Of a stretch of DNA of 63,066 nucleotides, positions 7,990-17,293 are shown piece after piece. The first letter of the stretch is position 1. Each line of letters opens with the position of its first letter. A model generated the notes under the pieces. It was not told where the DNA came from. It did not search any database and worked only from the letters and a program-made list of their open reading frames with translations. The stretch is from Acidobacteriota bacterium (GTDB lineage: Bacteria > Acidobacteriota > Blastocatellia > RBC074): the NCBI GenBank assembly GCA_016196035.1, contig JACPYM010000018.1:1-63066 (forward strand), read 5' to 3'. The translations under genes and the position numbers were made by a program.

Positions 7990-9081
7990 CTAATGTCGCA
8001 ACAACCCCAGCGCCACTTCCACCATAATCAACACGATCACAATGATTTCCAGCGTATGCGATTGCGCCGTGTGCACGCGATCATTCAGCAATTGGTAAAA
8101 CTCCGAAGCAATGTCCAGTTTTTGCGCGATCTGCTGTTGCCAGTCCTGTAAGTTGAAACGCCGCACGCCGAGCGTATGCAGCCGCGCCAGATAAAGATTG
8201 CCGATCAGCTTCAAGGCATTTTCGACGCGCTCGGCCAGCAGCGAAGATTCGATGCGGGCTTCGGCCAGTTCCGCGATGGCGCGTTTGTAGGTGTTGCGGA
8301 AGGGCATCGGCAACGCATTGCGGCGGCGGATGAGGCGTTCGTATTCGTGCAGCCGTTTGTCGAGTTGGGCGTCAATGTAGCGGGCTTCCAGCAATTCGAC
8401 GTTGAGCAGTTCCAGCACGTTCACCGTGTCTTCGTAATCGGCGTCGAAGATCACCGCTGAATTCCACTCCAACAAGGCGAGGTCGTCGGTGTAATACGAG
8501 AGCCGCTGGCTCAGGGCCTCTTCCTGCAACTCGCGGCTGAGTTGCTTGACCTCGAAGCGCAACGTTTGCGCCAGCGCCGCCCCGTGCTGTTGCAGCAACT
8601 CGTCAGCGTTCAAGGCCGCCTCGAATTTTTCCACCACGAAGACATAGTAATCTTCGACCAGTGCGGAAAAGGCCGGTTTGGTAATCGCCGGTTCCAGCCG
8701 TTGCAACAGGCTTCCCATCAATTCGCGCGCGTGGGCTTCGAGATTGCGTTCGTAAAGGTCGTGGCTGATTTGCGGCAGTGCGGCGAGCGCGAGCGGTTCG
8801 CCGCTGACGGCCAGCGGCCAGCGATAGGCAATGCTGACCGCGCCGAAATCGAAAATCGTCGCCTGCATGTGGCCGGGCCGCGTGACCAGTTCCGCTGTCG
8901 CCCCCAGGTGCAATATCTGCGGCGCTTTGCTGTATTGCAGATAATTCGGATTGAGCTTCTTGCGCGACAACGGTTGCACGGGCGTCGTGGTGAGCAATTC
9001 TCGCACCTTGTCGAGATCAACTTCATAGCCGACATCGAAGGCGAAAAAGGCGATCACGTGGCCTTGTTGAATATTGGTCAT
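7990..9081 (-). CDS. RMD1/DUF155-family membrane protein
   Basis: The 363-residue protein has the RMD1/Sif2 (DUF155) layout: an N-terminal alpha/beta part with HVIAFFAFDVGYEVDL, YLQYSKAPQILHLG and IFDFGAVSIAYRW, a long helical middle with YTDDLALLEWNSAVIFD and DYEDTVNVLELLNVELLEARY, and one C-terminal membrane helix at about 341-360 (TLEIIVIVLIMVEVALGLL). In yeast and mitochondria relatives affect meiotic division or mitochondrial translation; the bacterial role is unknown. It follows the gene at 9124-9570 by 42 bases, so the two probably form an operon. The start has an ACGGAG site ahead of it. Confidence 0.85.
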   Translation of the reverse strand: MTNIQQGHVIAFFAFDVGYEVDLDKVRELLTTTPVQPLSRKKLNPNYLQYSKAPQILHLGATAELVTRPGHMQATIFDFGAVSIAYRWPLAVSGEPLALAALPQISHDLYERNLEAHARELMGSLLQRLEPAITKPAFSALVEDYYVFVVEKFEAALNADELLQQHGAALAQTLRFEVKQLSRELQEEALSQRLSYYTDDLALLEWNSAVIFDADYEDTVNVLELLNVELLEARYIDAQLDKRLHEYERLIRRRNALPMPFRNTYKRAIAELAEARIESSLLAERVENALKLIGNLYLARLHTLGVRRFNLQDWQQQIAQKLDIASEFYQLLNDRVHTAQSHTLEIIVIVLIMVEVALGLLRH

Positions 9082-9123
9082 ACGGATTCTCCGTGTGGCT
9101 GGCCGTCTGCGCTGCGTCTGTGG

Positions 9124-9570
9124 TTAGAGCAACTTCGCGCGAAAGATGACCAGCGCGATGGCGACGATCAGCCCGCCCAGCAACAGCCAGAATACGACCA
9201 TCAGCAGGTGCTGTTTGTCGGCGATCATCCGCGCGTAATCTTCGCGCAGTTCGCTCGGCGAATTCAGCTTCACCTCTGTCACCTCGGTCAGCAGCACTTG
9301 CAGGCAAAAATACAGCGCCCCCATCCACAGCAGCAGCGGCGCGACGAAGACGAGCTTCCACCGCACATTAATCATTTCGGGGATGAATTTCGCAAAGCCG
9401 AGAATGCCGAGGTAAATGCCCTGTAACGCGCCGAGTCCCGTCATCAGCGCAGTCGCCGCCCCGCGCAACGAGGCGGGCGCGTCCTGCACCAGCTTGCGCC
9501 CGTAATCCAACCACAAATCGGCATCGGGCGGCGGCGGACTGTCGCCCAAATCAATGATTTTGTCTGGCAT
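9124..9570 (-). CDS. small polytopic membrane protein, operon partner of the RMD1-like gene
   Basis: AAGGAGGCC lies just before this ATG. The 148-residue product starts with a soluble segment (DSPPPPDADLWLDYGRKLV), followed by three or four hydrophobic helices around residues 40-60, 73-92 and 121-143, and a polar linker rich in charged residues (SPSELREDYARMIADKQH). I do not recognise a named family. The 42-base spacing to the downstream RMD1/DUF155 gene argues that the two products work together at the membrane, perhaps as a complex. Confidence 0.75.
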   Translation of the reverse strand: MPDKIIDLGDSPPPPDADLWLDYGRKLVQDAPASLRGAATALMTGLGALQGIYLGILGFAKFIPEMINVRWKLVFVAPLLLWMGALYFCLQVLLTEVTEVKLNSPSELREDYARMIADKQHLLMVVFWLLLGGLIVAIALVIFRAKLL

Positions 9571-9594
9571 CGTGGCCTCCTTGAAAATTGAACA

Positions 9595-9617
9595 GAACGG
9601 GGAGCGTCAGCGACCTG
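9595..9617. repeat. REP-like sequence, left of RAYT gene
   Basis: The word GGGGAGCGTCAGCGACCTG occurs here and at 10250-10268 in the same orientation, and inverted (with one change) at 10407-10427. These three copies bracket the transposase gene and are its likely cognate REPs. Confidence 0.8.
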
Positions 9618-9656
9618 CGCCTTCACACCCGGACGCATTCAACAGACAGCTACTTA

Positions 9657-10226
9657 TCAACTTTCCTGCTTCGGCGTATATACATTCCCCACCCATAAAT
9701 CATCGTCCGTAAAATCCGGAATCAAGTCTACCCCCTGATGATAAAGCACATAATGAATGGCGCGCTCAACCTGCCGTTCGTACCACAAATGCCGTTTGCT
9801 GCCGCCCTCAGCCCAGGGCGAATGGGGTTCCTGCCACAAACCGTCCCTTCGCAATTGCCGTGTCGCGTAAGCCTTAAAATCATTGAGTACTTTTTCAGGA
9901 TGACAAGCTGCCGACACTACGGCGTGCGCATGATTGGTACGCACGTTCAGAGCGCGCAATCCCCAATGACGAAATTGGCAGACCGCTCGAATGGCGGAGT
10001 CCACAGCCACGCAGCCTGATATATTTAAGATCACGGGCGGGTATTTCATTCTTTCCCGCGCGGCGGTTTTTCTCACCTCATCGCGCGGGGCGTAGGGCGT
10101 TCCCCACACGTTATGGTCGCGGTCTACGGAGCCGCGTTCGTCCCCGTGCAGCCACGTGCCATAGCTACGAAAGGTAATCAGATAAGCCAGCGGGAGGTGA
10201 TTTTCATTGAACTCGTCGTCGTACAT
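9657..10226 (-). CDS. REP-associated tyrosine transposase (RAYT, Y1 HUH family)
   Basis: From the ATG at 10226 the protein is 189 residues (MYDDEFNENHLPLAYLITF). It contains GTWLHGDERGSVDR, the HUH motif in TNHAHAVV and a downstream KAYATRQLRR helix whose Tyr is the candidate nucleophile. These are hallmarks of Y1 single-strand transposases related to IS200/IS605, in the domesticated RAYT branch that mobilises REP sequences. A longer frame starting at 10289 reads through the neighbouring REP and is rejected. No second open frame or IS605-type accessory gene is present. The gene is bracketed by GGGGAGCGTCAGCGACCTG repeats, fitting a REP/RAYT unit. It looks intact. Confidence 0.88.
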   Translation of the reverse strand: MYDDEFNENHLPLAYLITFRSYGTWLHGDERGSVDRDHNVWGTPYAPRDEVRKTAARERMKYPPVILNISGCVAVDSAIRAVCQFRHWGLRALNVRTNHAHAVVSAACHPEKVLNDFKAYATRQLRRDGLWQEPHSPWAEGGSKRHLWYERQVERAIHYVLYHQGVDLIPDFTDDDLWVGNVYTPKQES

Positions 10227-10240
10227 AAAAATGCCCCACA

Positions 10241-10434
10241 GTACGGAACGGGGAGCGTCAGCGACCTGAGCATTTACGTTCAAGCCCAATCAGGAAAAGC
10301 GCAGGCCTCGCCTATCAATCAATACTTGGCAATATCTGGCAAGCGCAGGCCTCGCCTATCAATCAATACTTGGCAATATCTGGCAAATAGCTGGCATTGG
10401 AGTACGCAGGTCGCTCACGCTCCCCGTTCCGTAC
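10241..10434. repeat. REP pair right of the RAYT gene enclosing a tandem repeat
   Basis: A direct REP (GTACGGAACGGGGAGCGTCA onward, 10241-10268) and an inverted REP (10407-10434, ending CCCCGTTCCGTAC) form a composite palindrome around a 44-bp tandem duplication at 10297-10384. The inverted copy also encodes the last residues and stop codon of the small gene at 10415-10645. Confidence 0.85.
10297..10384. repeat. tandem duplication, 2 x 44 bp
   Basis: Two exact adjacent copies of a 44-base unit, 10297-10340 and 10341-10384, beginning AAGCGCAGGCCTCGCC and ending CAATATCTGGC. It lies in the loop of the REP palindrome. Confidence 0.92.
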
Positions 10435-10645
10435 CGGCCACCTTTCCCAACTCGCTGCGGGTGAACACGACGCGGCCATCCGTGCAGGTGCGGCACCTGC
10501 ACACCAACTCGTTCGGCACATCGGCGGCGGCGGGAGGGGCGGGCGCGATTCTCACGACCGGCGCCTTCCGCAACAAGTCGTCGCGCGTGAAGTCATTGTC
10601 GTGTTTTTCCTTGCCATTACATTTCTTGCGGATGATTTGACTCAT
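10415..10645 (-). CDS. small protein next to the CHAT gene, function unknown
   Basis: A GAGGAA site eight bases before the ATG supports this 76-residue product. The N-terminus is basic (MSQIIRKKCNGKEKH), the middle has an Ala/Pro stretch and the C-terminal half has CRCRTC, a possible metal-binding cluster. The final residues and stop come from the inverted REP at 10407-10434, so the original C-terminus may have been different. It lies downstream of, and on the same strand as, the CHAT-NB-ARC gene, with a 140-base palindrome-containing gap. Small companions are common beside CHAT proteins, but a functional link here is only inferred. It may not be a gene. Confidence 0.5.
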   Translation of the reverse strand: MSQIIRKKCNGKEKHDNDFTRDDLLRKAPVVRIAPAPPAAADVPNELVCRCRTCTDGRVVFTRSELGKVAGTERGA

Positions 10646-10663
10646 ACATATTTCCTCGGAACA

Positions 10664-10770
10664 TGTACCGTAGGTTGTCCAACCTGCGGGTGATTCGATG
10701 ATGAAGTTGTTCAGTTACCACCAAGCGGCTGGATGACGAGCCTTCTGCAGGTTAGACAACCTACGGTACA
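10664..10770. repeat. palindromic repeat (GTACCGTAGGTTGTC family E)
   Basis: Arms at 10665-10687 and 10747-10770, GTACCGTAGGTTGTCCAACC versus its inverse with one mismatch, enclose about 60 bases. It occupies the gap between the CHAT gene and the small downstream gene and could act as a transcription terminator. Confidence 0.85.
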
Positions 10771-10785
10771 CGGCTTCGTCACGTT

Positions 10786-13683
10786 TCATTGCAACCACTC
10801 CGGCACATCCTCGCCCGTAGCCTCACGCCACGCCGCAGCGAAGCCGTCCCATTTGCCGCGCAAGCTTTTCAGCATATTCACCACGATTCCCGTATTCGGC
10901 GATTGCAGTTTGCTGAAGGCGCCGAGCGCATTCAGCAACCACCCAAACGCTTCGGCACAACGCCCGGTTTCCGTGAGCAACCGTCCGATCTGCCCTTGCG
11001 ATTCCGCCACGCCCGCCACGTTGCCGATCTCTTCCAGAACTTTGAGCGAGCATTGATAGTAGTCGAGCGCCGCCTCGTAGTTCCCCCGATTTTGCTGTAG
11101 CATACCGAAATTGTGCATCAGTACTGCTGCATCGGCGCGTTCAACTCGATCCAGCACGCGGGCATATTGGCTTTCGACGTACCGGCCAAAGCCCCAGCGA
11201 TCGAGCAGTTCGTGCGCGCCGAGCAGAAGCTGAGAGGCATCGCGGTAATCTTCCGCTTCCATCAGCAACTCGAACGCTTCCATCCCGCTCCACACCAGCG
11301 CAGGCGTCTTTTGCTCATCGGGAATCCGCTTTGTCAGGTTGGTGTAAAAGCCGGTGGCCTCGCGCAAGCGGTTGCGCCACGTGCCGGCTTGTTTCTCGCG
11401 GCAGAAAGCGCGCACCAGGCTGTGAACATCCAGACGGCTCAATTCATCGCTTTCATACACCGGCGTCAGCAAGCCCCATTCGATCAGTTCGCGCACCGAC
11501 TGTTGCAAATCGTCCGGCGCTTGCCGTTGGACGGGCAACATCTCCGTCAGCATTTGCAGCAGCGTCGCATCATCGGCGTCTTTCAATTCAGCCGGAAAGT
11601 TTTCATCCTGCCGCAGCATTGCAATCATTGGCTGCAATGCTTCCGGCGACAGTGTCACTGTTTCGCCCATCACCCATTCGGCAGCTTCCAGCGGCACGGC
11701 CACGCGAAACGCCGCCAGCCGATTCAGCAATGTGCGCGCTGGTTCGGTCAAACTTCCGTAATTCAATTCCAGCGCCAGATGCTCGCGCAATTTGGTGTGC
11801 ACGGCTTTGGCGTTCTGCAAGGCGTTGGCGACGGAGGAGGTCTGGCAACACTTATCGAGCGCCACCAACGCGAAGGGATGCCCGCCGAAGGTGTGGTAAA
11901 TCGCTTCTTTCTCGGCGTAGGCGACCTTCGCCAGGCGCGGCAATTTCAGCATCACCGAAAAGGCTTCGGGACGGCTCAGATCGCCGAGCGGCAACGACGC
12001 GACATCGCTGAGACGCTCATCCAACTCGAATAGAAAGCGGCAGGTGAAGACAAACTTCGTGTTCGTCACCGTCGCCTTGACCAGCGCGGCCAGAAAGCGC
12101 CGCAAGCCTTCGTCCGCAATGCGAAAGCCCGCTTCAGTGCGCGCAAGCTGCGTCTCGAAATTATCGAAGATCAACAGCAACGGCCATTGCGCCAACACCT
12201 GCGCCACCATCTGCGCCAGCACCTCCGGCTCTAACGGCTGCCCGACGAATCGTTCGAGCACGCTGATGTCTTGCAACGCAAAGTACCGGTGCAATTCCAA
12301 CAACACACGCTCAGGCGCGAGCGTGGCGCCCGCACAATCGAATGCATAGATGCCTTTGAAACGCGGGCCATCCTGCCGGCGGCGATGGTACAAACGATCT
12401 GCCGCGTGCGCGATCAGCGAAGTTTTGCCGATGCCGCCGATGCCGTGAATGATGACGGCGCGATGGTTTTTGACCAGCAAATCATCGCGCAATTGCCGGT
12501 ACTCTTTGCGGCGTCCGTAAAACTTGAAGCCGAGTTGCGGCAAGGTGCCGAGTTGAAAGCCCGTGTCTATGGTGGGATTGAAATTGACGGTGGGTGCGTC
12601 TGCCGCTTTGGCTTGCAAACAACCGCCGTTGCCCGTCAGCAACACCAGCGCCAGCGCATCGGCTTGCAAGACCGCATCCTCGCTCAGCCACAACGCCCGG
12701 CGCGCGGCGTGGGTTGCCGCTTCGAGCACTTGCCCGGCGCTGAGTTTGGGATAGAGCACTTCGGCCAGCTTCAAACCCCCGCCATCCGAAATCGCAAACT
12801 GCATCGCCAGCACGGCGGGAATTTTCTTTTCGACCAGCGCCCGCGCCAGATCGCGGAAACCGCCGGTGTGCAGCGTCTGCGCCGTGTTGCAACCCGAAAT
12901 CACCGCCAGCCGCAACGTGCCGAAACCTTTTGCCAGCGACGCGACGAAATCGTTGACGCCAACGGGCAGCCGCTTGCCGTCGTGATCTTCCAACAACAAA
13001 CCGCCGCCCTGTTCGGGCGCGATGCCGTGGCCGGTGAAATGCAGAATGTGGTAACCGGCTTCGAGGCTGGACTCCAGAATTTCCAGTTTGGCTTCGTCCT
13101 CGAAATCTACGTGGAGCTTGCCCTGACCGGCGGGCGCATTGATGGCTTCGAGCAACAATTCCTGCTCGCGTTCGATGTTCAGGCGCGAAACATCGGGCAA
13201 ATCCGGCGGCGAAGAAACCAGCGCCAGCATGCGAATGGGCAACGGAATCGCGGGCAAATCGGTTATTGGATCAATGCCGAGCGGCAAGCGCGTGAGCGTG
13301 GTTTTGGCGCCGGCGGCGAGGAATTCCGTGCCGTCGTGCAGCGCCTCCCACGGCACGGCTTCCAGGCGTTTGGCGTCAGCGTGAATGCGCACACGCAAGG
13401 TCAGCAAATCGGCGCGCTCGCGCTGTGCTTGCCAGAGCCGTTCGATTTCGGCAGGGAAAAGTTTTTGATAGAGCTTTTGTCCGAAGGCTTGCAAACGTTC
13501 GAGGCGGCCCAGCGGATCGCGCGGGTTGAAATCCAACCGGCTGATTTCAACTTGCGCCAAATCATCGAGGCGATATTCAAAACGCGCCGAGGCCAACGGC
13601 TGCGCCGCGTCAGGCGCGTAAACCGTGACGTTGAAAATGTCGCTGGTGTCGGACTGCAGATGAAACTCGAGGACGCTTGTCAC
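10786..13683 (-). CDS. CHAT protease-NB-ARC-TPR protein (bacterial NLR/STAND type)
   Basis: I place the start at the GTG at 13683, eight bases after AAAGGA; this gives 965 residues, while upstream ATGs would add a leader without similarity. Order of domains: an N-terminal beta-rich segment (1-150), a CHAT caspase-like protease (about 150-345) with catalytic His219 in HFTGHG and Cys265 in SGCNTA, an NB-ARC/STAND ATPase (about 385-680) with Walker A GIGGIGKTS at 414-422 and Walker B LLLIFDNFE ending at 510, a winged-helix/helical region, and at least two TPR-like repeats near the C-terminus (NRGNYEAALDYY, TGRCAEAFGWL). This is the plan of bacterial NLR-like sensors, in which the TPRs sense a trigger, the ATPase oligomerises and the CHAT domain cleaves a target. 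Immune or cell-death function is inferred from the architecture. Confidence 0.9.
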   Translation of the reverse strand: MTSVLEFHLQSDTSDIFNVTVYAPDAAQPLASARFEYRLDDLAQVEISRLDFNPRDPLGRLERLQAFGQKLYQKLFPAEIERLWQAQRERADLLTLRVRIHADAKRLEAVPWEALHDGTEFLAAGAKTTLTRLPLGIDPITDLPAIPLPIRMLALVSSPPDLPDVSRLNIEREQELLLEAINAPAGQGKLHVDFEDEAKLEILESSLEAGYHILHFTGHGIAPEQGGGLLLEDHDGKRLPVGVNDFVASLAKGFGTLRLAVISGCNTAQTLHTGGFRDLARALVEKKIPAVLAMQFAISDGGGLKLAEVLYPKLSAGQVLEAATHAARRALWLSEDAVLQADALALVLLTGNGGCLQAKAADAPTVNFNPTIDTGFQLGTLPQLGFKFYGRRKEYRQLRDDLLVKNHRAVIIHGIGGIGKTSLIAHAADRLYHRRRQDGPRFKGIYAFDCAGATLAPERVLLELHRYFALQDISVLERFVGQPLEPEVLAQMVAQVLAQWPLLLIFDNFETQLARTEAGFRIADEGLRRFLAALVKATVTNTKFVFTCRFLFELDERLSDVASLPLGDLSRPEAFSVMLKLPRLAKVAYAEKEAIYHTFGGHPFALVALDKCCQTSSVANALQNAKAVHTKLREHLALELNYGSLTEPARTLLNRLAAFRVAVPLEAAEWVMGETVTLSPEALQPMIAMLRQDENFPAELKDADDATLLQMLTEMLPVQRQAPDDLQQSVRELIEWGLLTPVYESDELSRLDVHSLVRAFCREKQAGTWRNRLREATGFYTNLTKRIPDEQKTPALVWSGMEAFELLMEAEDYRDASQLLLGAHELLDRWGFGRYVESQYARVLDRVERADAAVLMHNFGMLQQNRGNYEAALDYYQCSLKVLEEIGNVAGVAESQGQIGRLLTETGRCAEAFGWLLNALGAFSKLQSPNTGIVVNMLKSLRGKWDGFAAAWREATGEDVPEWLQ

Positions 13684-13739
13684 AACACTGTTCCTTTCCA
13701 GTTGAGGCAAACTCAGCCTGGCTGAGGTGAGCCGCAACA

Positions 13740-14335
13740 TTGACGCTGGGATTTCGCACTTGCCGGAATTCGCCCTGTGAAGCTGTAACCGCATAAAAGA
13801 TTCAGCGGCAACCAATGAAAGACTGTTCCAAGCAATCGTACACATGCCTGCGGTCTCCGACAATCGGGTATCCGTCAATATTTTGTGCCAAGACAGGCCA
13901 AGGCGGCTCGCGCAGGAGTAGCGCCACCCGCCGAGGTTGCGCGGCTTCATCAATGACGGACATGGCTATACCTCCGACCGCGGCGCAAGTGGTGAAGCCG
14001 CGCAAACCCGGCGGGTTGCGCTACTTGCGCCGCAGCGTCCGTTGCCGTGCACGCAAAACCTTGACGCCCACCCTCGACAATCCACACACAATGTTTATCG
14101 CCCGCGCATAGCCACCCCCGCGCATAGAACGGCTGCCGGAAGGACGCCGCCCTTCCGCACATCAGGCGGTACAGCCACAAAGCGATCCTCGAAAATTTAC
14201 AGGAAGCATAAATCCCCATCCCCATTGCGCAATCAATGGCAGTTGTAGTGACATGAAATTCATCGTGCCGCTATGTCGCGGTGCATGGCAAGCATCCATT
14301 CGAGAAATTCCTGGCAAAGAATCCGGCAGAGAATT
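13740..14335. repeat. gene-free region with palindromic repeat (family F)
   Basis: No gene is supported. Inverted arms at 13918-13951 and 13992-14024 share GTAGCGCCACCCGCCGAGGT-type sequence (GTAGCGCAACCCGCCGGGTT in the other arm), a GC-rich palindrome. The remainder is unstructured to my eye and lies between the divergently oriented CHAT and DUF1592 genes, so both promoters should be here. Confidence 0.7.
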
Positions 14336-16954
14336 ATGACTAGACGACTGAAATTCATTTGTGTGGTTGCAGTGGTGTTTGGTGGTTGGTGTTCTGGCCG
14401 ATTGCAACCACTGCACGTGGACGCGGGCGCAGCGCGGCCAGACGCGGCGACAAATACACGCGCGTTTTTGGCAACACATTGTTATGCCTGCCACGACAGC
14501 CGGACGAAAAAAGGCAATCTCGATCTGACTGCACTCGAGTTTGAGTTGACGGATGCCAAGCTGTTTGCGACTTGGGTGAAAGTGCACGACCGCGTGCGTG
14601 ACGGTGAGATGCCGCCGAAGAGTGCGCCGCAACCGGAGGCCGCCGCGCGCGCCGCCTTTCTGAAAAATCTCGTGCCACCCCTGATCGCGGCGGATGCCGC
14701 GCGCATTCGGCGCGAAGGCCGTGCCGTGCTGCGGCGGCTGAACCGGTATGAATACGAAAACACGTTGCGCGATTTGTTGGATGCGCCTTGGCTGCAAGTC
14801 AAAGAGTTGCTGCCCGAAGATGGTGAGCGGTATCGTTTCAATAAATCCGGCGAAGCGCTCGGCGTCTCGCACGTGCAAATCAGCCGCTATCTGGCGGCGG
14901 CGGAATATGCCTTGCGCGAAGTCATGGCGCGTTCAGAAAAACAGCCGGAAACTGTGACAAAACGCTATTACGCCCGCGAACAGCGCGCCTTCACCAATCA
15001 CATCGAATTCTCGCAATTCAATACGTATACCGAACGCGCCACCTTTCCGCTCAGCGGCAACGAAGCCGATGTCGCCGTGCTTGAGAAAAAAGCGCCGCTG
15101 ACCGTTGGCGCAGCCGATCCCGTCAAACGCGAACTCGAAAGCCTGGGCGTCGTCGCCAGTTCTTACGAACCGCTTGAAATCCGCTTCAATCAATTCAAAG
15201 CGCCCGTGCCCGGTCGTTACAAGCTGCGGCTCAACGCGCATTCGTTTTGGGCCGGGCCGCAGCCGGGCGACAAATGGTTCCACCCCAGCCGCACCGAAGC
15301 TTTTGCCGGACGCACGCACGAACCGATTACGCTCTATGCCGAAATCCCGCCGCGCCAGATGCGCTACCTCGCCAACGTAGATGTTTCGCCCGAACCTTCC
15401 GTGCAGGAGGCCGAAGTCTGGTTGCTAAAAGACGAAACGATTCGGCCCGACGCCGTGCGCTTGTTTCGTTCGCGCCCGCCCAACTGGCGCAATCCGCTGG
15501 CCGAGAAAGACGGCCAGCCCGGCGTGGCCTTTCGCTGGTTGGAAGTCACGGGGCCGATTTATGACGCCCAAACGGAGTGGCCCGGTCGCGGGCATAAGCT
15601 GCTGTTCGGCGCTTTGCCGCTCAAGAAAAACACCAAAGGCCAAATCGAAATCATCTCGACCAATCCGCGCGCCGATGCTGAACGGTTGCTGCGCAACTTC
15701 CTGCAATGCGCCTATCGCCACGCCACGCCGCCAGCGATTGAAGAAGACACGCAACGCTTCCTCAAACTCGTCAACGCCGCGCTGACCAACGGCGACAGCT
15801 TTACGGAGGCAATGATTACGACGTATACCGCCGTGCTCTGTTCGCCCGCGTTCACGACGCTCGAAGAAAAACCGGGCCGTTTGGATGATCACGCCTTGGC
15901 TGCGCGCCTCGCCTATTTCCTCTGGAATTCCGCACCCGATGCGGCCTTGCGTGAACTCGCGCAGCAGAGCGCCTTGCGCAAACCCGCCGTCTTGCGCGCG
16001 CAGGTTGAGCGCATGCTCAACGATCCGCGCGCGCAACGCTTCGTCAACGCTTTCCTCGATTACTGGCTCGATCTGCGCAAGGTGAATATCACTTCGCCGG
16101 ATGAGTTGCTTTACGCCGATTATTACCTGGATGACCACTTGGTCGAATCATCTATCGCCGAGACGCGCGCGTTTTTTGCCGAACTCGTGCGTGGTGATTT
16201 GCCCGCGCGCAACGTGATCGCGTCGGATTTTGTGATGATCAACGAAAGGCTCGCGGCGCATTACGGCTTGCCGGGTGTGCAGGGTTCACAGATTCGCCGT
16301 GTCGCCTTGCCGCCCGATGGAATGCGCGGCGGCTTGCTCACCCAAGCCAGCGTGCTCAAAGTCACGGCAAACGGCACCACCACTTCGCCCGTCGTGCGCG
16401 GTGCGTGGATGATGGAACGCCTCCTCGGCAAACCCGTACCGCCGCCGCCGCCCGGCACGCCTGTCGTCGAACCGGACATTCGCGGCGCGACGACGTTGCG
16501 GCAGCAACTCGAAAAACATCGCACCAATCAGAGTTGCAACGTCTGCCACGCCAAAATTGATCCGGCGGGTTTTGCGCTCGAAAACTTCGATGTCTTCGGC
16601 GGCTGGCGCGACAAATACCGCGCGTTGGCCGAGGGCGAAAAAGCCCCCGGCATCGGCAAGAACGGCCAGCGGTTCGCCTTCCGCTACATTCAACCGGTGG
16701 ATGCTTCCGGCTCGCTACCCGATGGTCAGAAGTTTCAGGATGTGCGTGAGTTGAAACGCTTGCTGCTCAAAGACGAACGGCAAATCGCGCGCAATCTGAC
16801 CACCCAACTCATCGTCTTTGCGACCGGCGCGCCCGTGCAATTCAGCGACCGTCCGCAGGTCGAAGCGCTGCTGGAGCGCGCGGCCAGCAAAGGCTATGGC
16901 GTGAAAACGCTGCTTCAGTTGCTGAGCGAGAGCGGGTTGTTTCTGGGTAAGTAG
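14336..16954 (+). CDS. DUF1592/DUF1588 family exported cytochrome-like protein
   Basis: From the ATG at 14336 the product is 872 residues with an N-terminal signal or membrane helix (residues 6-20). A planctomycete-type cytochrome c motif, CYACH, is at 49-53. Next come the DUF1587-like segment ([15 protein letters not shown]), a carbohydrate-binding-like beta region, the DUF1595 and DUF1592 segments ([24 protein letters not shown]), DUF1588 with [12 protein letters not shown] and a second CNVCH motif at 734-738, and DUF1585 at the C-terminus ([12 protein letters not shown] to GVKTLLQLL). Such proteins normally sit beside a DUF1552 gene; here the DUF1552 gene is 11 kb away. They are thought to take part in periplasmic redox or polymer degradation. 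The last 267 bases are duplicated at 17549-17815. Confidence 0.9.
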   Translation: MTRRLKFICVVAVVFGGWCSGRLQPLHVDAGAARPDAATNTRAFLATHCYACHDSRTKKGNLDLTALEFELTDAKLFATWVKVHDRVRDGEMPPKSAPQPEAAARAAFLKNLVPPLIAADAARIRREGRAVLRRLNRYEYENTLRDLLDAPWLQVKELLPEDGERYRFNKSGEALGVSHVQISRYLAAAEYALREVMARSEKQPETVTKRYYAREQRAFTNHIEFSQFNTYTERATFPLSGNEADVAVLEKKAPLTVGAADPVKRELESLGVVASSYEPLEIRFNQFKAPVPGRYKLRLNAHSFWAGPQPGDKWFHPSRTEAFAGRTHEPITLYAEIPPRQMRYLANVDVSPEPSVQEAEVWLLKDETIRPDAVRLFRSRPPNWRNPLAEKDGQPGVAFRWLEVTGPIYDAQTEWPGRGHKLLFGALPLKKNTKGQIEIISTNPRADAERLLRNFLQCAYRHATPPAIEEDTQRFLKLVNAALTNGDSFTEAMITTYTAVLCSPAFTTLEEKPGRLDDHALAARLAYFLWNSAPDAALRELAQQSALRKPAVLRAQVERMLNDPRAQRFVNAFLDYWLDLRKVNITSPDELLYADYYLDDHLVESSIAETRAFFAELVRGDLPARNVIASDFVMINERLAAHYGLPGVQGSQIRRVALPPDGMRGGLLTQASVLKVTANGTTTSPVVRGAWMMERLLGKPVPPPPPGTPVVEPDIRGATTLRQQLEKHRTNQSCNVCHAKIDPAGFALENFDVFGGWRDKYRALAEGEKAPGIGKNGQRFAFRYIQPVDASGSLPDGQKFQDVRELKRLLLKDERQIARNLTTQLIVFATGAPVQFSDRPQVEALLERAASKGYGVKTLLQLLSESGLFLGK

Positions 16955-16980
16955 CTCAAAGAGATGCCGGAACCCACGCT

Positions 16981-17009
16981 TTGCTGTAACGACATTCTGT
17001 AGCTACAAT
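16981..17009 (+). promoter_or_regulatory. promoter of brnT, leaderless
   Basis: TTGCTG, a 17-base spacer and TACAAT end eight bases before the BrnT ATG at 17018. Transcription would begin at or next to the start codon, so the mRNA is probably leaderless; no ribosome site is present. Confidence 0.65.
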
Positions 17010-17017
17010 GCAACCCC

Positions 17018-17293
17018 ATGAAGTTCGAGTGGGACGTCGCGAAATGCCAGACCAATCTTGCTAAACACGGCATTGATTTTGCCGATGTGGGGCCATTGTT
17101 TGACGGAGTAACTGTGACCATGCCGGACGACCGCTTTGATTATGGCGAAGAGCGTTTCGTCACACTCGGATTGCTCAACGGTTTCGTGCTGGTGGTTGTT
17201 CATACAGAAACTGACAAGGTCATCAGGCTCATCTCCGTTCGCAAGGCTACGAAAAATGAAGAAAAGAGTTACTTCAACGAAATCGCAAACTGA
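17018..17293 (+). CDS. brnT: BrnT-family ribonuclease toxin
   Basis: This 91-residue product has the BrnT pattern: MKFEWDVAK at the start, NLAKHGIDFADV, DDRFDYGEERFVTLGLLNG and the C-terminal VIRLISVRKATKNEEKSYF. BrnT is a RelE-like ribonuclease that halts translation and is neutralised by BrnA, whose gene overlaps this one by 38 bases. A strong promoter ends just before the ATG. The pair lies between the intact DUF1592 gene and a second copy of that gene's 3' end, which suggests insertion or rearrangement at this point. Confidence 0.92.
   Translation: MKFEWDVAKCQTNLAKHGIDFADVGPLFDGVTVTMPDDRFDYGEERFVTLGLLNGFVLVVVHTETDKVIRLISVRKATKNEEKSYFNEIAN

Noticed and set aside
8542-9426. 294-codon plus-strand open frame
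   Set aside because: It overlaps the RMD1-like gene and its partner on the opposite strand and has Gln/Arg-rich shadow composition.
12271-13725. 484-codon plus-strand open frame
   Set aside because: It is antisense to the CHAT-NB-ARC gene, where Walker and CHAT motifs prove the minus-strand reading.
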